Assembly (NCBI GenBank): GCA_016198885.1 | Contig: JACQHV010000261.1 | Location: 1 to 23,524, forward strand | DNA length: 23,524 nucleotides | Source of the DNA: Gammaproteobacteria bacterium | GTDB lineage: Bacteria; Pseudomonadota; Gammaproteobacteria; Eutrophobiales; Eutrophobiaceae | Reading direction: 5' to 3' | Shown: piece by piece, positions 21,504 to 23,524 of the stretch | Position numbering within the stretch: the stretch's first letter is position 1 | How the letters are laid out: every line of letters starts with the position of its first letter | Made by a program: the position numbers and the translations under genes | Notes under the pieces: generated by a model | The model's input: the letters and a program-made list of their open reading frames with translations, nothing else | What the model was told of the DNA's origin: nothing | The model's database searches: none

Positions 21504-23411
21504 TTAAATATTGTCTTCAAATACCCTTATGTCTGCCTTATTTCGTAATTCCTGAATAACCCCGCCCCAGCTATCAATAGCCCTGGACCTCTGCAATTGT
21601 ATTTTCACATCCCTGAAATCATCTTCATCAATAGTACCGGATTCAGGTTTCTCTGCCTCCAACACAGCAATTACTGCATAATCACCCGTCCCCAGTGAAG
21701 TGCCTCCGAATACCGGTGTATTGCCTTTCGGTTTACCAAGACTGAATACCGTTCTGAGTACCGCGCGGTTCACTGAAACATCCTCACGTGTAATATCAAC
21801 TGAATGTTGCCACTCCACATCTGTTTCCTCTGCAATCATTTCAAAGCTCTTGCCCTCTCGCAACTGCGTAAGAATTTCCTGTCCCTGTTCATGGGCTTTT
21901 TCGCTTGCCCGCGTGAATTTAATATCCTTTATGATGTCGTCTCTTACTTCATTCATGGGACGTTTTGCCTCAGCGACATGCTCGTCGACTCGCAAAACAA
22001 CAACACGATTGTCTGCAAGCTCTATCACTTCACTGTTATGCCCATTAATCAAAACATCTTCGGAGAAACTGACAGATAGAATTTTTGGTTCAGCTAACAA
22101 TCCTTCCTTGCCTCCACTATGTGTGAAGAATTCACTCTTCTGAATGTTAATGTCAATTTCTTCAGCAACAATTTCCAGAGTATCCGGATGTTCATAGGTT
22201 AATGTTGCAAGTTGATCGGCGAGATCAAAATACCGCTCTTCTGCTTTTAAAAGACGGTAATTTTTTTCAACGTCCTCCCGGACATTTTCAAAGGTATTTG
22301 CTACACCCCCTTTAATATCATGGAGTTTGAGAATGTGAATCCCTGATTTTGACTGAATAACATCACTAACCTGGCCCTTTTGCATGGAAAACGCTACTTT
22401 TTCGACCTCTTCCGGCAAAATTCCTTTACTCAGAAAACCATGTTCACTAATACTGAAATTTGGATCCGCATCTTCTGCATACTGATTGGCAATTTCCTCA
22501 AATGATTTGCCGGTATTTATAAGTTGCAGAATTTCATTTGCCTTTGTTCTTGCCTTTTCTATGGCCTCTTCAGTGGCGTCTTCGCCTGTTTTAATCTGAA
22601 TCTGGCTGATCTTCCGCTGTTCATCTACATCATAATCGGCCTTGTTTGCCGCATAATAATCACGTAATTCTTCTTCATTTACTTCTACTTCATCAGCAAG
22701 CTGTTTCAGTGAAAGTTCTATATATGCGATTTTAACCTCTTCAGGTTTGATATAGAGGTTACTATTATCCTTGTAGTAAAATTCGATATCATCATCAGAG
22801 ACTTCGATTGATTCCTTGAATTTATCAGCAGAGAGAATTGTATAGTAAATATCACGTTTCTGGTTTTTCAATCGCGCGGCATATTCGGCTTCATTCCTTG
22901 ATACAAAAGCACTTTCGACGACTGCGCTCTGTAGCTGCTCTGAAGCCATATCCAGACGCATTTGCTCCTCAAAAAGCGCCGGCGGCATACCCAATTGCGA
23001 TACACTTTGTTCATAAAAGTCTTTTTTGAAGCCTTCTTCACCCTTGAATACCTCAATATTTCTTATCGTTTCCCTGACCTGCTCATCACTCACCTGAAGA
23101 CCTGCTGATTTTGTTGCCTGATTTAACAATTCACTTTCTATCAATTTTTCCAGTGTCTGTTGTTTTATTAATTCATCTTCAGACGGGCCCAGGTTCTTGC
23201 CAACGAGGGCCTGCATTTGCAGGCGGTAATTACTAAATGCACGCTGAAATTGATTGAATTTAATATCCTTGTCATTGACTTTAGCTACTACAGGTTCCTT
23301 GCCACCATCAAAGTAATAGTTAATACCCCAGAATGCGAAAGGTATGATCAATAACGCAAAAACAGCCATTGCAAGCCAGCCAGAGGCCCAATCATGTATA
23401 GTTTGCAGCAT
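21504..23411 (-). CDS. ppiD: Peptidyl-prolyl cis-trans isomerase / periplasmic chaperone PpiD
   Basis: This 635-residue protein is anchored in the inner membrane by residues about 12-31 (WLAMAVFALLIIPFAFWGIN), with the rest in the periplasm. Residues about 40-260 form the SurA_N-like chaperone region, with many helices rich in E, Q and K. A parvulin-type domain follows, from ISQIQIKTGEDATEEA through FEEIANQYAEDADPN and GFLSKGILPEEVEKVAF to SKSGIHILKLHDIKGG. A second, weaker PPIC-like part is present toward the C-terminus (GTSLGTGDYAVIAVLE). PpiD assists folding of exported and outer membrane proteins near the Sec translocon. Length agrees with E. coli PpiD (623). It begins about 24 bp after the tRNA-Asp terminator, and its start lacks a clear Shine-Dalgarno sequence. 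Confidence 0.93.
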   Translation of the reverse strand: MLQTIHDWASGWLAMAVFALLIIPFAFWGINYYFDGGKEPVVAKVNDKDIKFNQFQRAFSNYRLQMQALVGKNLGPSEDELIKQQTLEKLIESELLNQATKSAGLQVSDEQVRETIRNIEVFKGEEGFKKDFYEQSVSQLGMPPALFEEQMRLDMASEQLQSAVVESAFVSRNEAEYAARLKNQKRDIYYTILSADKFKESIEVSDDDIEFYYKDNSNLYIKPEEVKIAYIELSLKQLADEVEVNEEELRDYYAANKADYDVDEQRKISQIQIKTGEDATEEAIEKARTKANEILQLINTGKSFEEIANQYAEDADPNFSISEHGFLSKGILPEEVEKVAFSMQKGQVSDVIQSKSGIHILKLHDIKGGVANTFENVREDVEKNYRLLKAEERYFDLADQLATLTYEHPDTLEIVAEEIDINIQKSEFFTHSGGKEGLLAEPKILSVSFSEDVLINGHNSEVIELADNRVVVLRVDEHVAEAKRPMNEVRDDIIKDIKFTRASEKAHEQGQEILTQLREGKSFEMIAEETDVEWQHSVDITREDVSVNRAVLRTVFSLGKPKGNTPVFGGTSLGTGDYAVIAVLEAEKPESGTIDEDDFRDVKIQLQRSRAIDSWGGVIQELRNKADIRVFEDNI

Positions 23412-23434
23412 GTTTATTCAGATATCTTATTGAA

Positions 23435-23475
23435 CAATAAATAAAACGGGCGCACCCTGAATCAGGCACGCCCGT
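23435..23475 (-). terminator. Rho-independent terminator of the tRNA-Asp gene
   Basis: On the minus strand the arms ACGGGCG and CGCCCGT (23475-23469 with 23452-23446) pair perfectly, extended by CCT/AGG inside, and run straight into TTTTATTTATT. It lies between the tRNA 3' end and the ppiD start. Confidence 0.85.
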
Positions 23476-23487
23476 ATATGTTAGTTA

Positions 23488-23524
23488 TGGCGGAGTGGAC
23501 GGGACTCGAACCCGCGACCCCCGG
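23488..23524 (-). tRNA. tRNA-Asp, 3' part (cut by window edge)
   Basis: The minus strand reads GGGGGTC, then the T arm GCGGGTTCGAGTCCCGT, then CCACTCCGCCA with an encoded CCA end at 23490-23488. The variable loop plus T arm matches gammaproteobacterial tRNA-Asp(GTC) as I remember it. The anticodon lies outside the window, so the identity rests on the 3' half alone. Confidence 0.8.

Noticed and set aside
1..23524. CRISPR array, transposase or integrase gene, phage genes, rRNA
   Set aside because: None found. The repeats present are short palindromes, heptads or a single direct repeat pair, not regularly spaced repeats, and no mobile-element enzyme is encoded.

Overview
The window looks like a chromosomal segment of a gammaproteobacterium. 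I base this on gene content and order: partial tRNA-Asp, ppiD, fabI and a Yej-type peptide ABC transporter lie side by side, a neighbourhood I recall from Pseudomonas aeruginosa (ppiD-fabI-ABC cluster). The FadE, FadI, FadJ and YciA homologues are also of the gammaproteobacterial type. Base composition is moderate and fairly AT-rich between genes. I cannot name the genus.

Bases 1-3450 are an accessory region. It holds the 3' end of a NadS/HigA-like helix-turn-helix gene, a type II toxin-antitoxin pair (RelE/ParE-type toxin with its antitoxin), and a second helix-turn-helix gene whose 3' end is a near-identical copy of the first. These are followed by a small secreted protein of unknown function and a 435-residue protein that may carry a degenerate PD-(D/E)XK nuclease fold. 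Short palindromic repeat units built around a CATGGATG core occur here. One of them sits in frame inside the second helix-turn-helix gene, and another lies in the 325-bp gap at 3127-3451.

Bases 3452-20520 are one long minus-strand gene train. In transcription order it runs: lipoprotein substrate-binding protein, two permeases (YejB- and YejE-like), FadE acyl-CoA dehydrogenase, FadI thiolase, FadJ/FadB-type hydratase-dehydrogenase, long-chain acyl-CoA synthetase, YciA-like thioesterase, double ABC ATPase (YejF-like), MESH1-type (p)ppGpp hydrolase, periplasmic cupin, and patatin-like lipase. A complete beta-oxidation set (activation, dehydrogenation, hydration/dehydrogenation, thiolysis) plus a thioesterase therefore separates the transporter's membrane and binding components from its ATPase by about 8.5 kb. 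The ATPase gene is flanked on both sides by repeat-like intergenic sequence.

Bases 20521-23524 hold fabI on the plus strand, divergent from the transporter. Convergent with fabI is ppiD on the minus strand, preceded by a terminator and the 3' part of a tRNA-Asp gene that runs off the right edge.

Taken together, the core region combines fatty-acid synthesis (FabI), fatty-acid breakdown, acyl release (patatin lipase, thioesterase), an alarmone hydrolase and a peptide-type importer. The co-location suggests coordinated lipid or envelope turnover, but that is inference. The most unusual items are the beta-oxidation block inside the transporter cluster, the in-frame palindromic element in the helix-turn-helix gene, and the paired repeats and inverted repeats in the gaps between fad genes.
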